The position numbers and the translations under genes were made by a program. A DNA stretch of 64,000 nt from Erigeron canadensis (Eukaryota; Streptophyta; Magnoliopsida; Asterales; Asteraceae): the NCBI RefSeq assembly GCF_010389155.1, contig NC_057763.1, positions 45,490,645 to 45,554,644 on the forward strand, in the 5' to 3' direction. The notes under the pieces were generated by a model. The model was not told the DNA's origin. It worked only from the letters and a program-made list of their open reading frames with translations, and ran no database searches. The first letter of the stretch is position 1; every line of letters begins with the position of its first letter. This document shows, in pieces, positions 46,266 to 57,947 of the stretch.

Positions 46266-48911
46266 TTTTTTTTTTGGATAAAAGGACTTGCGCCTTTGGA
46301 TAATATTACTGAAAAAATAAAGAGTTACAAAGTAAATGCCCTCACGGGTCTCCCTATAGTAAATAAAGGAGACCCATGATGCAGGATATGAACCAATTGA
46401 GTGACTGGACAGACCCAGATCACCCAAGACTATATCAAAATAAAAGAATCTATCACATGAATCTATGACTAGTAATCTAAGCAATAATGATGTATAAAGC
46501 AACTAATGCTGCTGTGACATAGTGGGTAGTGATGGGATGCTGGCATCATCAGTGTTTAAAGCACATAATGCCTCAAACTGGTTACCTGTAGTGACAACTA
46601 GTGCTGAAGTAGATGGAATGTCCTGCTGGGGAATAGCACTGGTACCTGAATGTGTATCTGGTGTAACCCTGACTGGCTGAGATGAATCTATAGATGCTGA
46701 TGTGTCCTGGGTGGTCATCGGTGCCTTGCCTTTGGAGTTGGCAGGCTGTTGTGGGACCTTAGGTACATATCGTACCTTGGGCTTAGGAATCTGGATACCT
46801 GCTGCAACTTGGGCTTTTTTGGCCCTTCTTCTTCTCTTCTTAGGCTGCTGAAAGCCCTGCTCATCCTGTGGGACCTGTGGATCATGTGTGTTGGTGCCAG
46901 ATGGGCCCGCTTCAGTTGCTGGTGTAGTAGCCCCAGCTTCCATTTCTTCAGCAGACTTTGGCCTGTCAACACAATCAAGAAACTTGTGCCCAAAAATAGC
47001 ACAATGAGAACATCTATCCGGCTTCCAGAGATACTGTAACCTGAATTTCTGCATTTTACCCAACACTAGTGCCTCAACAAAAGTTGGAATATCATGATCT
47101 GCTCTAACTTTAATCAACACCTTAGCAAACATAGCCCTACCCGACTTTTTCTCAATCATCTCCTCAGTAAATCTATCTAAAGCAACGGGGACCCCAATAA
47201 CACTAGTGATGTGGCTAAGAATATCATAATCCCACATAGTAGCATCCAAATCATATATATTAACCCACATGTGAACATAAGTAGGTCTAATTTTATCATT
47301 CTCAATCCCGACTTCCCATTTCTTCAACAAAACAGGAATGTCATTAAACAACCAAGGCCTATTCTTAATCACAAAATCCATACCCTCAGCATTATCAAAC
47401 TTAAAGTAGAATCTACCCTGATTATTCAAGACAACATCAACCAGACCATATTTTTTCCACAACCTAAATGCATGAAAACGAACAAAAGGAAAAGCAGGTC
47501 TTTTACCAACGAAACTACCAACCAAAGTCATCAGCCATTGCTCACTTTGTTTCACAATGAGATCATCAGGAATAACAGCATGTCTAGTACCTATCTCAGT
47601 GAAAACAGGAGGAATGAAACGAAGCTTACCAGTCCTATGTATATTTGCCGCTTCTTTGAAAAGATTGGCAAATAAATAGGTGTTTGAGCACCTTTCGGAC
47701 TAGAATGAGCAAAGTGTGCATCAGTAATAGGCGGGACTCCATCATCATCCAATATAGATCTCACATTACCATCATCATCAAGTAAATCAGTAGGGCCCGT
47801 GGATGAAATATGAAAACCAACGTGTGCATGAGAATCCTTATGCAACTCGGCTGCATGTGCAATTTTATCCAAAAAACCTTCAACATTTTCATTTTCCTTC
47901 GAACTTACAAGTAAACCAGCACTAACAGTGTCATCAACTTGATCCAATGGAGTTGTAGTCTTAGCAAGAGTAGCACCACTGTTAGTTGAACCAACAAAAG
48001 GGTTAGGAAAACCCGAAAATGTTGGTACACTAGTGTTTAAATTTTGTAGTTGTTCTTGCAAGAAGGTACTCATGCGGTCGAGATTAACAGTTGGAACAGA
48101 CTGGATCGGAGAGGTGGTCGAGTCCCCATGCAAAGGAGGTGGAGGGGGTGGCATCGCGACATTGAAGGCAAAACTAGGGTTTTCACCATTCAAATTAGGG
48201 TTTTCGGTTGTAGCATTACCCGAATCCCCATAAGTAGCCGACCCAGAACCCGACCCATCATAAATATGGGTGGGTTTAGTCGATCCAGCAGCTGCGGTGT
48301 GGTGGAGATCAGTGGTGGCCGGTGGTGTGGTGGTGATCATCGGTGGGAATGAAAAAACGGGTCGACTAGGGTTTTTTGAAAGTGCAGCCGCTATTTTCTC
48401 CCCCCCTCCTTTGATCTGATCGCGATTTGACCCTCCCCCATCAATATTCGCTGCCATGGCCATTGAATGGTGGCCGGCAGCCGGGTGGGATACGGTAGTA
48501 GGCGGCGGCATGGTGGTGGTTTGTTGAGTTTCGACCGATTTCAAGGGTGAAACCAATTCAGATGGATCTGATTGAAAAGAATTAGCAACAAACGATGATG
48601 ATGATGAGGATCTAAGGTTGTAGTTGGATCGAATTGCACCAGAAGTAGTCGAATCAAGACCAATTGATTTAGGGTTTATATTTTTGAATTGAGCATCAAT
48701 CTTTTCGAATTTTTTGGAGCTTTTGAACGATTAGATGGTGATTTTTTAGGCATGATTAGAATCGAAATTGAACAAGGAACATGAATTGGGATTTAGAATG
48801 TAATGATTTTGTGTTTTTTGCTTGAAAATGGAAGATATGTGGCCGTTTTTTGATGGAAGAAATCGTCCCCCCCTTGAGAGAAAAAACACACACTACACCT
48901 TCAACATTCCA
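46266..48911 (-). mobile_element. LINE-type element carrying ORF1 only, 18-bp TSD
   Basis: Flanked by TAACTCTAATGTTAATTT at 46248-46265 and 48912-48929, a perfect 18-bp target-site duplication. On the minus strand it has a leader of about 160 bp, an ORF1 with DUF4283 and a zinc knuckle, about 240 bp of 3' untranslated sequence and a poly(A) tail (T10 at 46266-46275). Plant LINEs normally carry ORF2 (endonuclease and reverse transcriptase, several kb) between ORF1 and the tail; here nothing like it is present. The left TSD copy covers the end and TSD of the MULE at 45110, so this insertion is the younger. Confidence 0.8.
46503..48753 (-). pseudogene. LINE ORF1 (DUF4283 and zinc-knuckle protein), frameshifted
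   Basis: ORF1 of the LINE, an RNA-binding nucleocapsid-like protein. The likely ATG is at 48753 (MPKKSPSNRSK). A one-base shift near 48715 moves the frame to a long Pro/Thr/Ser-rich section read to about 47660. A second shift there moves to the frame with FANLFKEAANIHRTGKL and the DUF4283 domain (SEQWLMTLVGSFVGKRP... GRFYFKF... NRPWLF). The zinc knuckle CSHCAIFGHKFLDC and a basic KKRRRRAKK stretch follow, and the end is PTMSQQH. Two shifts make this copy non-functional unless they are assembly errors in the homopolymers. Otherwise the domains are well preserved, suggesting recent origin. Confidence 0.8.
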
Positions 48912-48929
48912 TAACTCTAATGTTAATTT

Positions 48930-50333
48930 GGAATAATGGGCTGGTGTTGCAAACTTCATTCAATTATTGTGAATTTTACATTATACGAGTAACACTTTAC
49001 CTTTATAGATATTTACAATTATATAAATACTAAGAATCTATATGAATTTATGTGTTTATTATGCATGAAATGTATAATTTCTTATAACACGTAATAATTT
49101 TTATCAATATTCATTTTAACCACTTTAAGTTTTTATTTTTTAACTTTTATTTCACATCAAAGTTTTTATTTTCATTTTGTTAACACTTAACTTTTTGGTT
49201 CTCATGTTTTCATCAACAACTTTCACACAGTTAAAGTTTTACTTTTAACATTTGGTTTTAATTATTTTCACCCGTCTTTATATATATAACGTTTTTAATA
49301 TATAAGAATCTTCATCATCGATATATGTCTTCATGTAACATTTAAAACTTTAATATAGAAATTGTTTATATTTTTATACATCTTATCATTCTTCACATTT
49401 TTTTTATTGTTATTACTACGTATCTAGTTGTCTTTTTTTAGGTTCAATTCGAATATTTGACATAAATTTTGGTTCAAAACATTGTCGTCAAAAAAATGTA
49501 TTCTACGGCAACGCGAGTACAATAAATAGTTACCTTCTATTTATATTTGTTACACTTATAACATTCGTGCAGCATGTTGCACTCACATACACAATTAAAA
49601 GTCCAGTATTATTAAAAGTCTAGTGTTATTATCGTCGAGTCGATGTAGGAAAAGAGATTTTGTATGGAACTCACGGGCATGACTTAATAGCCCGAACTTT
49701 TTAATGTAGTTATTCGGTTCTTTGTTGATTTGTAAATAATTTTGTTTGAAAAAAAGTCTAGCTTATATGGTGACGTGTGAAAAATTACGGTTTGAGATTA
49801 GTAAAGAGAATTAGGGAAATCCACGTGTACATTTATATAGTTTTAGAAAGATTTTTAAGCTAATATGTATGAGGTTTAATCATTTTCTTTTCTATAAAGA
49901 GAGAGTCTTGAAGAAAATTCTGGATGATGTGATATTTAGATGACAAATAAGAAGTTTCAAAAATTTCTGACAAATAAGAAGAAAATTCTGAATTGTTGAG
50001 AATACAAGATGATCAATATTATTATTTTGAAAAACATTTGATAATAAAAAAGTTAGACAGATAAAAAAAGTGTAATTAATATTGTGTTTTAGTTTAAGCA
50101 AATTATCTAAAGTTGGAGGACTAATATCATTTTTTTTTAAAAGGTTTAATCAAATATGATGTAAGCAATATGATCTAAGAGTGAAAAATAAAGATGAAAA
50201 TTTAATGAAAGGTGAAGATTAGTTTATGTTAATATTTAAAGTAAAACACAATTTAAAGGTGAAAATTTAAAATTTAATGAAAGGTGAAGATTAGTTTATG
50301 TTAATATTTAAAGTATTTGTTTTAATATATAGG
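48930..50333. other. Intergenic, AT-rich
   Basis: No gene. About 49770-49885 resembles 14625-14745 (TGTGAAAAATTACGG, GAATTAGGGAAATCCACGTG), a dispersed repeat pair. At 50188-50318 the segment GAAAATTTAATGAAAGGTGAAG is duplicated. Confidence 0.35.
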
Positions 50334-50480
50334 TAAAAGTATATGTGTGTGTATTTAACTTGTGATCAGCTACAATTGTATGAAAGAAACTTTAACAGGT
50401 TACTTACATACAATGAACCGGAATAAGGTTTTTTTCATACAATAGTAGATGGTCACAAGTCACATACACACAGATACTTT
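50334..50480. mobile_element. Palindromic MITE
   Basis: AAAAGTATATGTGTGTGTAT is mirrored by ATACACACAGATACTTTT-type sequence, and AACTTGTGATCAGCTACAAT by TAGATGGTCACAAGT. No coding capacity. Confidence 0.65.
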
Positions 50481-50834
50481 TTCGTAATATATATTAGATA
50501 TACCGTTAAGATTTCGGCTGTCAATTGAGGTTGAATTGAATTTGTCAATCGTTATTGATTAACTGAATTGAAATGGTCGCCCTGCTCACAACAACAAATA
50601 ATGATGGATGCTTAAGAAAGTATGAGTCAACTTGTTGTCGTATTATACCGTGAAAAGCATGTACTCCTCACGGGAGAAGCTAACTCGAGAGGCTCAGTCT
50701 TGGATTGATTAAGCCATTCATAAAAAATCTTTAACCTCATATTATATTATTTCGTCTTACGTTGCATAAATACGCATGGTCAAGTGAACTGTTGCGTACT
50801 TTTTAGTTTATGTACGAATATTAAAAAATATAAT

Positions 50835-52034
50835 GTGTTAAGTGTACGGAAAAGTAATTAACTAAGACCGAAAAGTTATTGTATGCATGAACTTACAAAA
50901 CTTTTATTGTATACATGAACAAAATCAGAAACGTTATAAAATACACGATTGACCTGTTATTCCCTTAGCCGGTAACCACATTGACTTTTAACCGTTTGAC
51001 TGCTTATGTAGTAGACTTGTGTGGCATATTCATTAATTAATTATAAAAAAAAATCTAGTTTGGCAAGAAATGAAGCAGCAGTAGAGAAGATTCATTAACA
51101 CTTTTCATTGACCGAACACAAATATTCTAATCCATCCAAGGCATCCATTACAAACCATAAACTAATTAAAATTCAAAGCATATTCTAGTCCACCCACATC
51201 TAGCCAGTCTTCTAATCACCGGCTTCATGACCCCAAAATGTTGTCTTGGAGTACCTTAATGTTATGGATTTAGATTTGGGGATTTAGGGTTTGTTGCCGA
51301 AAATGGTGATGGTGGTGGGCGACGGCGGCGGCTATGGAAGCGTGATGGTGTGTTTATGGAGGCAGTGGTGATGGTGGTGGCTATGCAGACGGTGATGGTG
51401 ACGCCGGAAAACCGATGATGCCGAAAAAAAAAAAGATCTTTCACATCTTCAATAGGATGAAATATTAATTAGTTATGTCATACATCAGATATAATATCAT
51501 AACTAGATCTCATATGGCCGCAAAATCAAAACCCCAGATCGCCGGAAAAATAAGCACATAGTTGCAGGTGGCTGGAATATACATGAGCAGGCGGCCTACA
51601 AAATGACCCAAAAAATAGAAGATCTGGTCTTGTTCCGCATTCCTTCAAACTCTCGTGGCAGATTGAAAACTAGGCCATGTAAAATATTGTGCCAAATGAT
51701 TTACATTTAAACAAATCGTGGCTCGTGCTATCATTCTATACATCAAATTTAACAACCCAAATTTTCATTGAGCCATAATGGATTTTATATATGTGTAATT
51801 TTGTATTTATTTATGTGGAGATGAAGATTGTGATGGAGGGGATGAAGATTGTGGTGGAGGGATTGATGAAGAATCTGGTGGATGGGATGAAGATAACCGG
51901 GCCCACATTAGCCTTTATCCGGTTTTATGATACAATAGAAATTTAGCAGGGTTCATGCATACAATAAAGATTCTGTAAGTTCATGCACACAATAACTTTT
52001 CGGCCTTAGTTAATTACATTCCATGCACTTAACC
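50835..52034. mobile_element. Long-TIR element with GC-rich interior
   Basis: The left arm (GTTAAGTGTACGG, AACTAAGACCGAAAAGTTAT, TGCATGAACTTAC) matches the complement of the right arm (AACTTTTCGGCCTTAGTTAA, CATGCACTTAACC) over more than 100 bp. The interior at 51290-51420 is GC-rich (GGTGATGGTGGTGGGCGACG), unlike the surroundings, so it could be captured host sequence. A 9-bp TSD is not clear. Confidence 0.55.
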
Positions 52035-52049
52035 CTATATATATATATA

Positions 52050-52090
52050 CTAGTGTTCAGACTCGTCCAATAGACGGGTAGTCTCAATAT
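52050..52090 (-). mobile_element. Helitron-type 3' terminus
   Basis: ACTAGTGTTCAGACTCGTCC followed by AATAGACGGG: on the minus strand this is a hairpin (CCCGTC...GACGAG) then CTGAACACTAG|T. The body to the right was not delimited. Confidence 0.4.
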
Positions 52091-52229
52091 ATATTAATAA
52101 AAGCTAAAAAATTAAAATTCAAATATATTAAATAGATATACCGAAATCAACTTAGAAATTTGATAGTTGAATAACCACTTCATCGGTCAATATACTCCTA
52201 AAAGTCTTCCGTCCATTCCCCATTGACCG

Positions 52230-53120
52230 AGTCAAAACGATTGTCATGTTGTCATTCAGATATACACGTGATTGTTGTAGTTTGTTGTCTTGTGTTACCC
52301 ATTTATTCCTTTTATTGCTTTTTTATCCACTTTTTTTATAAAAAGAAAAAGAAAAAAATATTTTTTTGGGCAAACTTCTCTTTTCGATTCCGTTTTCGTG
52401 ATTTGTCTAATTGATATGAAAACATCAGGTTTTGTTCACGATCTGATTCCGGCCTTACTCAAATTTTAAGTTTTTCGATTCATTGAGATTCGTTGACAGA
52501 TACTTTTCCGGCAAAGTTTTTTGACAGAATAATAGGTTAGGGTTAGTGCGGAATTTAAAATTGAGCATTTTCGTACTGGTTTCGTGTTTTATTCGATAAA
52601 ACATAGGAGAAATCACAAATTTAAGTTTTTCCGGCGACGGTTTCCGAAGTTCATTTTGGTCAGGTTTGTGTGCGGTGGAATTCAGAGTCGATTGGTATCA
52701 ATTTCGAGTTTTTACTCGAAGAAATGAGGTAGAAATCGTGATTTTCGTTTTCCTAATGCGTTTTCAATTTTCCGGCGAACTATTGTACATTCCGGGAGCC
52801 ATTGTTTCTTACATTTAGCGAGCTAAAATACAAAACTTTCATTTATAGAGCTCGTAAACTTTTATAAATAAGAACCACGTGTATATCTCTATGATAACAT
52901 GCTATTAACACAAATACCCCTTACACTTTTAGAAATTTATAATTAAACACCATTTTTAATTCTAACGACACTTAACGGCATTATTTAACAACCATCGTTA
53001 ATTTGTACTAAATTTGCAAAAGGTTTCAAAAATAGGGACCAAAAATGCAATATGAAACCTGAAAAGGTCCTGAACTTGCAAAAACCTACAAACCACAATG
53101 ACCAAAAATACAATTAACTC
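52230..53120. mobile_element. One-ended copy of the MULE at 45110
   Basis: From AGTCAAAACGATTGTCATG onward this parallels 45330-46253 at high identity, including TTGTTGTCTTGTGTTAC and the right terminus ACAATTAACTC. The left arm of about 220 bp is missing, and one interior segment (GACAAATTGCTATATTTTCC of the other copy) is deleted. Without one arm it could not transpose by itself. Confidence 0.75.
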
Positions 53121-53614
53121 TAAACTTTTCATATATATATATATATATACACATATATATATATACATACAAGGAAGGTTATTATAAGAATTAAGAAATT
53201 GTCGAGAACTAATCATAACTATTATATTAAAAAGATCATAGGTTAATAAACATCAATGGCATTTTTGAAATTAAATTTAATCATTCAATAAATAACGCCA
53301 ACGTACTTTTTGTGGTTTTTCGAATAGACACTTATCATCCTCGCTGTTAACTTTTGGCTAAAATCATCCCCGTGTTTTGCATTTCGTTCTTGGATTCGTT
53401 ATCCCTCTCACGTGCCTTGCACATGAGGGACATTTATGTCTTTTCACCCATCTTCATGGTTTGTCCTTATGGTTAAGTGCAAAATTTGACCTTATGGTTT
53501 GTCGTTTTTGCATTTTTCATCCTTGTATTTAACAAATTTCCAAACAAAAGTTTAATAAAAAACCAAACCAAACTCAAATCTAAAACCTATATATATACCT
53601 ACATATATATGAGG

Positions 53615-53880
53615 ATCCAATTTAATACTGGTCGGTACAACTAATTTAATTTCTTTTATTTTTTAGAAAAAATGTTATAAATTTAATAGAATTTAACAAA
53701 AATAATCAAAATATAATTACAATTCACTGAAAACTAATAACAAATAGGTACTTTATAACAAAATATAAGAAATTTCACAAATTACAAAAAAAATAAAGTA
53801 TTGTAAATTTTTTTTTTTTAAAATTCAAAAAATGAGAATACCATAACGGTAATACTGAAAAATACCGAAAATACTAGAAA
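53615..53880. mobile_element. Degenerate ACCGG-rich element copy
   Basis: AATACTGGTCGGTACAACTA, then an AT-rich core and AATACCATAACGGTAATACTG resemble 31690-31990. No intact ends. Confidence 0.4.
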
Positions 53881-53987
53881 TAGTTGTATGTACGTGTTTG
53901 CATTAGAAATTGATTATCCTTGAATATAGGTATATAGATTTTTCAAATTATTCAGTCAATGAATAGTTTGCTTAGATTTGAACCTAA

Positions 53988-54959
53988 GGGATGTTTGGTT
54001 CAAAAAATGTTTTTGAAGGAATTGAAATTGTTAAAAGAATTAGAATTTGAAGAAATTGGAATCTGAAAGTTTTAAAATTTGTGTTGTGTTTGGTTTATTG
54101 AATTCAATGGAATTCAGTTAAAGGAATTTAAACATAAATTATGTAAAATGACAAAAATTAACCTTTATTATATTTTTTTTATAATCTAATTTATTTTTCA
54201 TTATAGTCACATATATTACTATATGTCATGAATTATAGTTAAAATAAATATAAAAAATATATTACTATATGTCATGAATTATAGTTAAAATAAATATAAA
54301 AAATATATTATATATAAATAATTATATTAAAATAATAATACTAATAATAAAAAACAAATAAATATCTTAATTTATCATCTCACAATGTGTACTGTGTACA
54401 CAACTACACACCCACAAAAACATGAATCTTTTCGGAAAACTCCCCACCCTCACCTTGAATCACGATCGATGGCAGCTTCAACTTTTAACCTTTTTTTCAT
54501 TTTTAATAATAATAATGACAATAAGAATAATAATAATAATGTGCACATAGATCTACTGCTGTTATGAATCTAGCAGCCTGCAGCAACAACACATTATTGG
54601 TGGTGGATGTTGATGGCTGCTAAAATCTGACAGTCAAAAATAGTGGAACTTCAATGATGGTGGATGATGATGGTTGTTTAATGACAGCAGCGGAGCATTA
54701 GTGGTACAACAAAAGGGAAGATTTTTTTTATTTGGTGTTTAATCATGAAATGGTATTTAGGTAAAGAGGAGTAAATTCCATGGAATGTTTAAATATTCCA
54801 TCAAGTTGTTGAAGGAATTGTAGAATCTGTATTTTAAGAAATTCAAAGGAAAGTATTGAATTCTAATTTCATCATTTTACCAACTAAACACCCTCATGAA
54901 TGGAATTCAACATTCCAATTTCAAAGAATTCCTAAGAATTTCATGAACCAAACATCCCC
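53988..54959. mobile_element. Tourist-like (PIF/Harbinger) MITE with TAA TSD
   Basis: The ends GGGATGTTTGGTTCA and TGAACCAAACATCCCC are inverted repeats, bordered by TAA on both sides (53985-53987 and 54960-54962). TIRs with TGTTTGGTT and a 3-bp TAA duplication are diagnostic of Tourist elements. The interior has no transposase and contains a 46-bp tandem repeat. Confidence 0.8.
54211..54302. repeat. 46-bp unit tandem repeat (2 copies)
   Basis: The unit starting ATATATTACTATATGTCATG is repeated once with no visible change, pointing to recent slippage or unequal exchange inside the Tourist element. Confidence 0.8.
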
Positions 54960-54962
54960 TAA

Positions 54963-55814
54963 GTCTTTTCAAACTCAACCATTATTGAAAGATTTGCATG
55001 TCAATACTTTTGTAAAAGAATTGGAATAAATTAAATTGTTGATTTTAATTTTAAAGTTACAAGGCCTCGATGTCTCAAAAGCTTTGTTGAACAATAATCA
55101 TTATTAGGAAATATACAAGCTGAATCTTGAAATCGCTTCCGTTTTTATTCAACTTTGATAACAAAAAAAGATCAAGTAATTTATTCGAGGTTTTATTGAA
55201 TCCATTATCATGTTCAAACAACCATTAAGATGGTAATCAATATATACCCATCTTCAACCTTTTCAAACGCCTTCGGAAGCTATGGTACGTATTAGCTACT
55301 TGACTGAATTCTTGAGTGGATTGAAAAGCAAATTATACGTAATAACTAATAAGTATTAAAGTGGATGTTTGATATATAGATATTAAAAAAAATTCTATAT
55401 AAAAAGATGAATACTGTAACTTATATTCAAAGTTTTAATGTATACGTACAAGTAATATTCAAAATACTTTCTCAATAAGGTTAGTTTCAGCCAAAATTCT
55501 CCTTTTCTATTTAATCAGCTATGAACATGGAAATCGGTATTTAAAATCCTCTTTTCTATTTACTCGTAATCAACTATGAATATCAAAATCGGATGAAAAA
55601 TATACCGATAACGGTACATTTAACTAAAAATAGACGTGGGTCGTAGCCGAATTAAAATAAATGAACAATAAACAAAATTATAAGCACCCATATATAGACA
55701 CTGGGATTTACTTTAACACAGTTGATATCCATAATTGAACATATCATAAAGCTCAATATCGATATCGATATTTTTAACAAAGAAACATATAAACCTCGAT
55801 ATTTTGATCGCTTA
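54963..55814. other. Intergenic
   Basis: AT-rich spacer, no gene recognised. Confidence 0.4.
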
Positions 55815-55823
55815 AATGCTAAT

Positions 55824-55975
55824 GGGGTTAGTGGCCTATAGGTAAGGTTTTTGACCTTGGGATGATGCACCTGGGTTCAAGTCTCACTTCTCACATTTGT
55901 GAGGATGAATTAATATATAGAGATTTTTCGAAAGTCCTGATTTCCAGGCGTACTTATAATTTAAGACTAGAAGTT
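55824..55975 (+). mobile_element. tRNA-derived SINE candidate
   Basis: A-box-like TAGTGGCCTATAGGTAAGG and B-box-like GGGTTCAAGTCTC lie about 40 bp apart, as in tRNA-derived SINEs. GATTTCCAGGCG downstream may belong to the body. Ends and tail not found. Confidence 0.4.
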
Positions 55976-56419
55976 GAATAAAATGTTAGTCTTTTATCAG
56001 TTTTTGTTTATTGTTTTGATAGAGGCAAATCTGCATTATATATGATCGGGTTTGTCTTCCGAATTACACAAATATTATCATAACTATCAACGTAAAATTA
56101 ACTCTTTTAATCGTTGAAACTTACATACAAACTAATTTGATATTAATCATTGTAGCACATGGTTAACTGCCTTTCAGAATAACATTAAAAGAAGAAAAAG
56201 ACACATATGTCAAGTTGGTTTGTAAGATCGAGATAGATAGCTTAATAATTCATGGAACAATGAGAATATGACATTCGGTCAAAGAGCAATATTAAAGTTC
56301 ATGGAGGAACATACAATTAAAGTAGCAGAGATATTTTAAATATTCGACTGAAATCCCCTGCTATTATATACGCACATGTGTGTGTATGTAAAATCCTGAT
56401 AGTTTCTTCATTCTAAAAT

Positions 56420-57938
56420 GAACTAATTGCATTTTTGGTCGCTGTGGTATTACACTTTTTGCAAGAATGGTCCAAACTTTTGAAAAGTCGCAATTTTGGT
56501 GCCAAAAGTGTGACTTTTTCGCAAAAATGGTCCAAAAGATAAATTCCGTCTAATTTCTTCCGTTAGTGTGGTCATGTGCGTGTCATGTGAGGGGTAAAAT
56601 TGTCGATTTACATAAACAAGACCGTTCTCTACTCTCTCTCTATCTCTTTACTCGATCTCTTTCTCCTATTTTGTTTACTTTTCAGTGACCATTTGTACTT
56701 TTGTGACTAACTATTTCCAGCTACCTTCACCAGTAAAACCACTCACCAGACATCAAACACACCATCATGGACGGAACTTACTTAAGACCAAGGGGGTTGT
56801 AGCCCCTCCAAAATTTAGTTTATTATGCTTAAATTAATTTATGAATTTATAATTTATACTATAAAATGTAATGTAAACTTAGCTTTAACCCTTCCAAATA
56901 ATTTTTTTTATATTTTAGCCCCTTCAATATAATAGTTCAAGTTCCGTCATTGCACACCACCAACTCGAAAGCATCAACCCACCAACTCCACCGCTCCACA
57001 ATATCTAAAAAAACCAGTGCTTACTCCCCTTCGGAAAACCACCCACCAGACTTTAACCAACACCACCGTACATCAAATCCGCACCACCGTAACCCCCTCC
57101 AGCCATCACAACACCTTACATCATAACGTACATCACACCCACACCACCGTCAGACCCTCCCTAGTTGACATCCTTTAGCCATCAAAACCTCTATGTGTAT
57201 ATATAATATATATATATTATATATCTTGTCCATGTATGTCCAGCCAAGGGTTTTTTTTACTCATCTTTGAACATCACAATTATTTTTTTTCATGATCTGG
57301 TGGGTTTTAAATGTAGATACATACATACATATATATATATAGATCTATATATCTATATAGATAGTGATGGTGTAGATAGGGAATACCGGCCGAAGTGTGG
57401 TGGTGATTTTCTCCGGCCGAAGTGTAGAGATCTATATATAAATACAGATCTTATATAAATAGAGATCTATATATACAAATCTATATATCTGATTTATATA
57501 TATGCTAATTAAATGTAGCACTTTGTTTTGATTGCAGAGGTAGTAGTTCAGATTAGGGGTTTAGGTATTATTTGTTTAGATTTGAAATTTAGGGTTTGAC
57601 TACTATTTCAGATTTGAGATTCTTTTTAGAAAAAAAGGTGCTGGTTGGTGGTTGAATATGTTTGGGGAAGATGTTTGTGAAACAAAAGAACATAAAAAAA
57701 AAAAAGAATAAAGATTGCGTTAGTTGCAAAATTGGTCCTTGTATGTGTAATAAGACGAGATTGCCCATCATGTGAGAGGCACATGACCACACTAACGGAA
57801 GAAATTAGACGGAAGTTATCTTTTGGACCATTTTTGCAAAAAAGTCACACTTTTGGCACCAAAATTGCGAATATTCAAAAGTTTGGACCATTCTTGCAAA
57901 AAGTGTAATACCATAGGGACCAAAAATGCAATTAGTTC
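56420..57938. mobile_element. MULE-type element (1.5 kb), perfect 9-bp TSD
   Basis: The ends GAACTAATTGCATTTTTGGT and its complement continue as arms of about 170 bp. The flanking repeats TTCTAAAAT (56411-56419 and 57939-57947) are identical. The terminal sequence is clearly related to the element at 45110. The interior (56640-57720) holds CACCACC-rich sequence and a smaller nested element, and no transposase. A Pack-MULE carrying host sequence is possible. Confidence 0.8.
56770..56948. mobile_element. Small element nested in the MULE
   Basis: Bounded by the inverted 9-mers GACGGAACT and AGTTCCGTC, with AAGGGGGTTGTAGCCCCTCC near the left and TAGCCCCTTCAATATAATAG near the right. The AT-rich core is unlike the surrounding C-rich DNA. 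No clear TSD. Confidence 0.45.
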
Positions 57939-57947
57939 TTCTAAAAT

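Noticed and set aside
46161..46502. 113-codon open frame on the minus strand
   Set aside because: It covers the 3' untranslated part and poly(A) tail of the LINE and runs into the MULE arm, so it is not a gene.
53585..53610. TATA-rich stretches as promoters
   Set aside because: TA microsatellites are scattered throughout the window, and without a downstream gene they are not promoter evidence.
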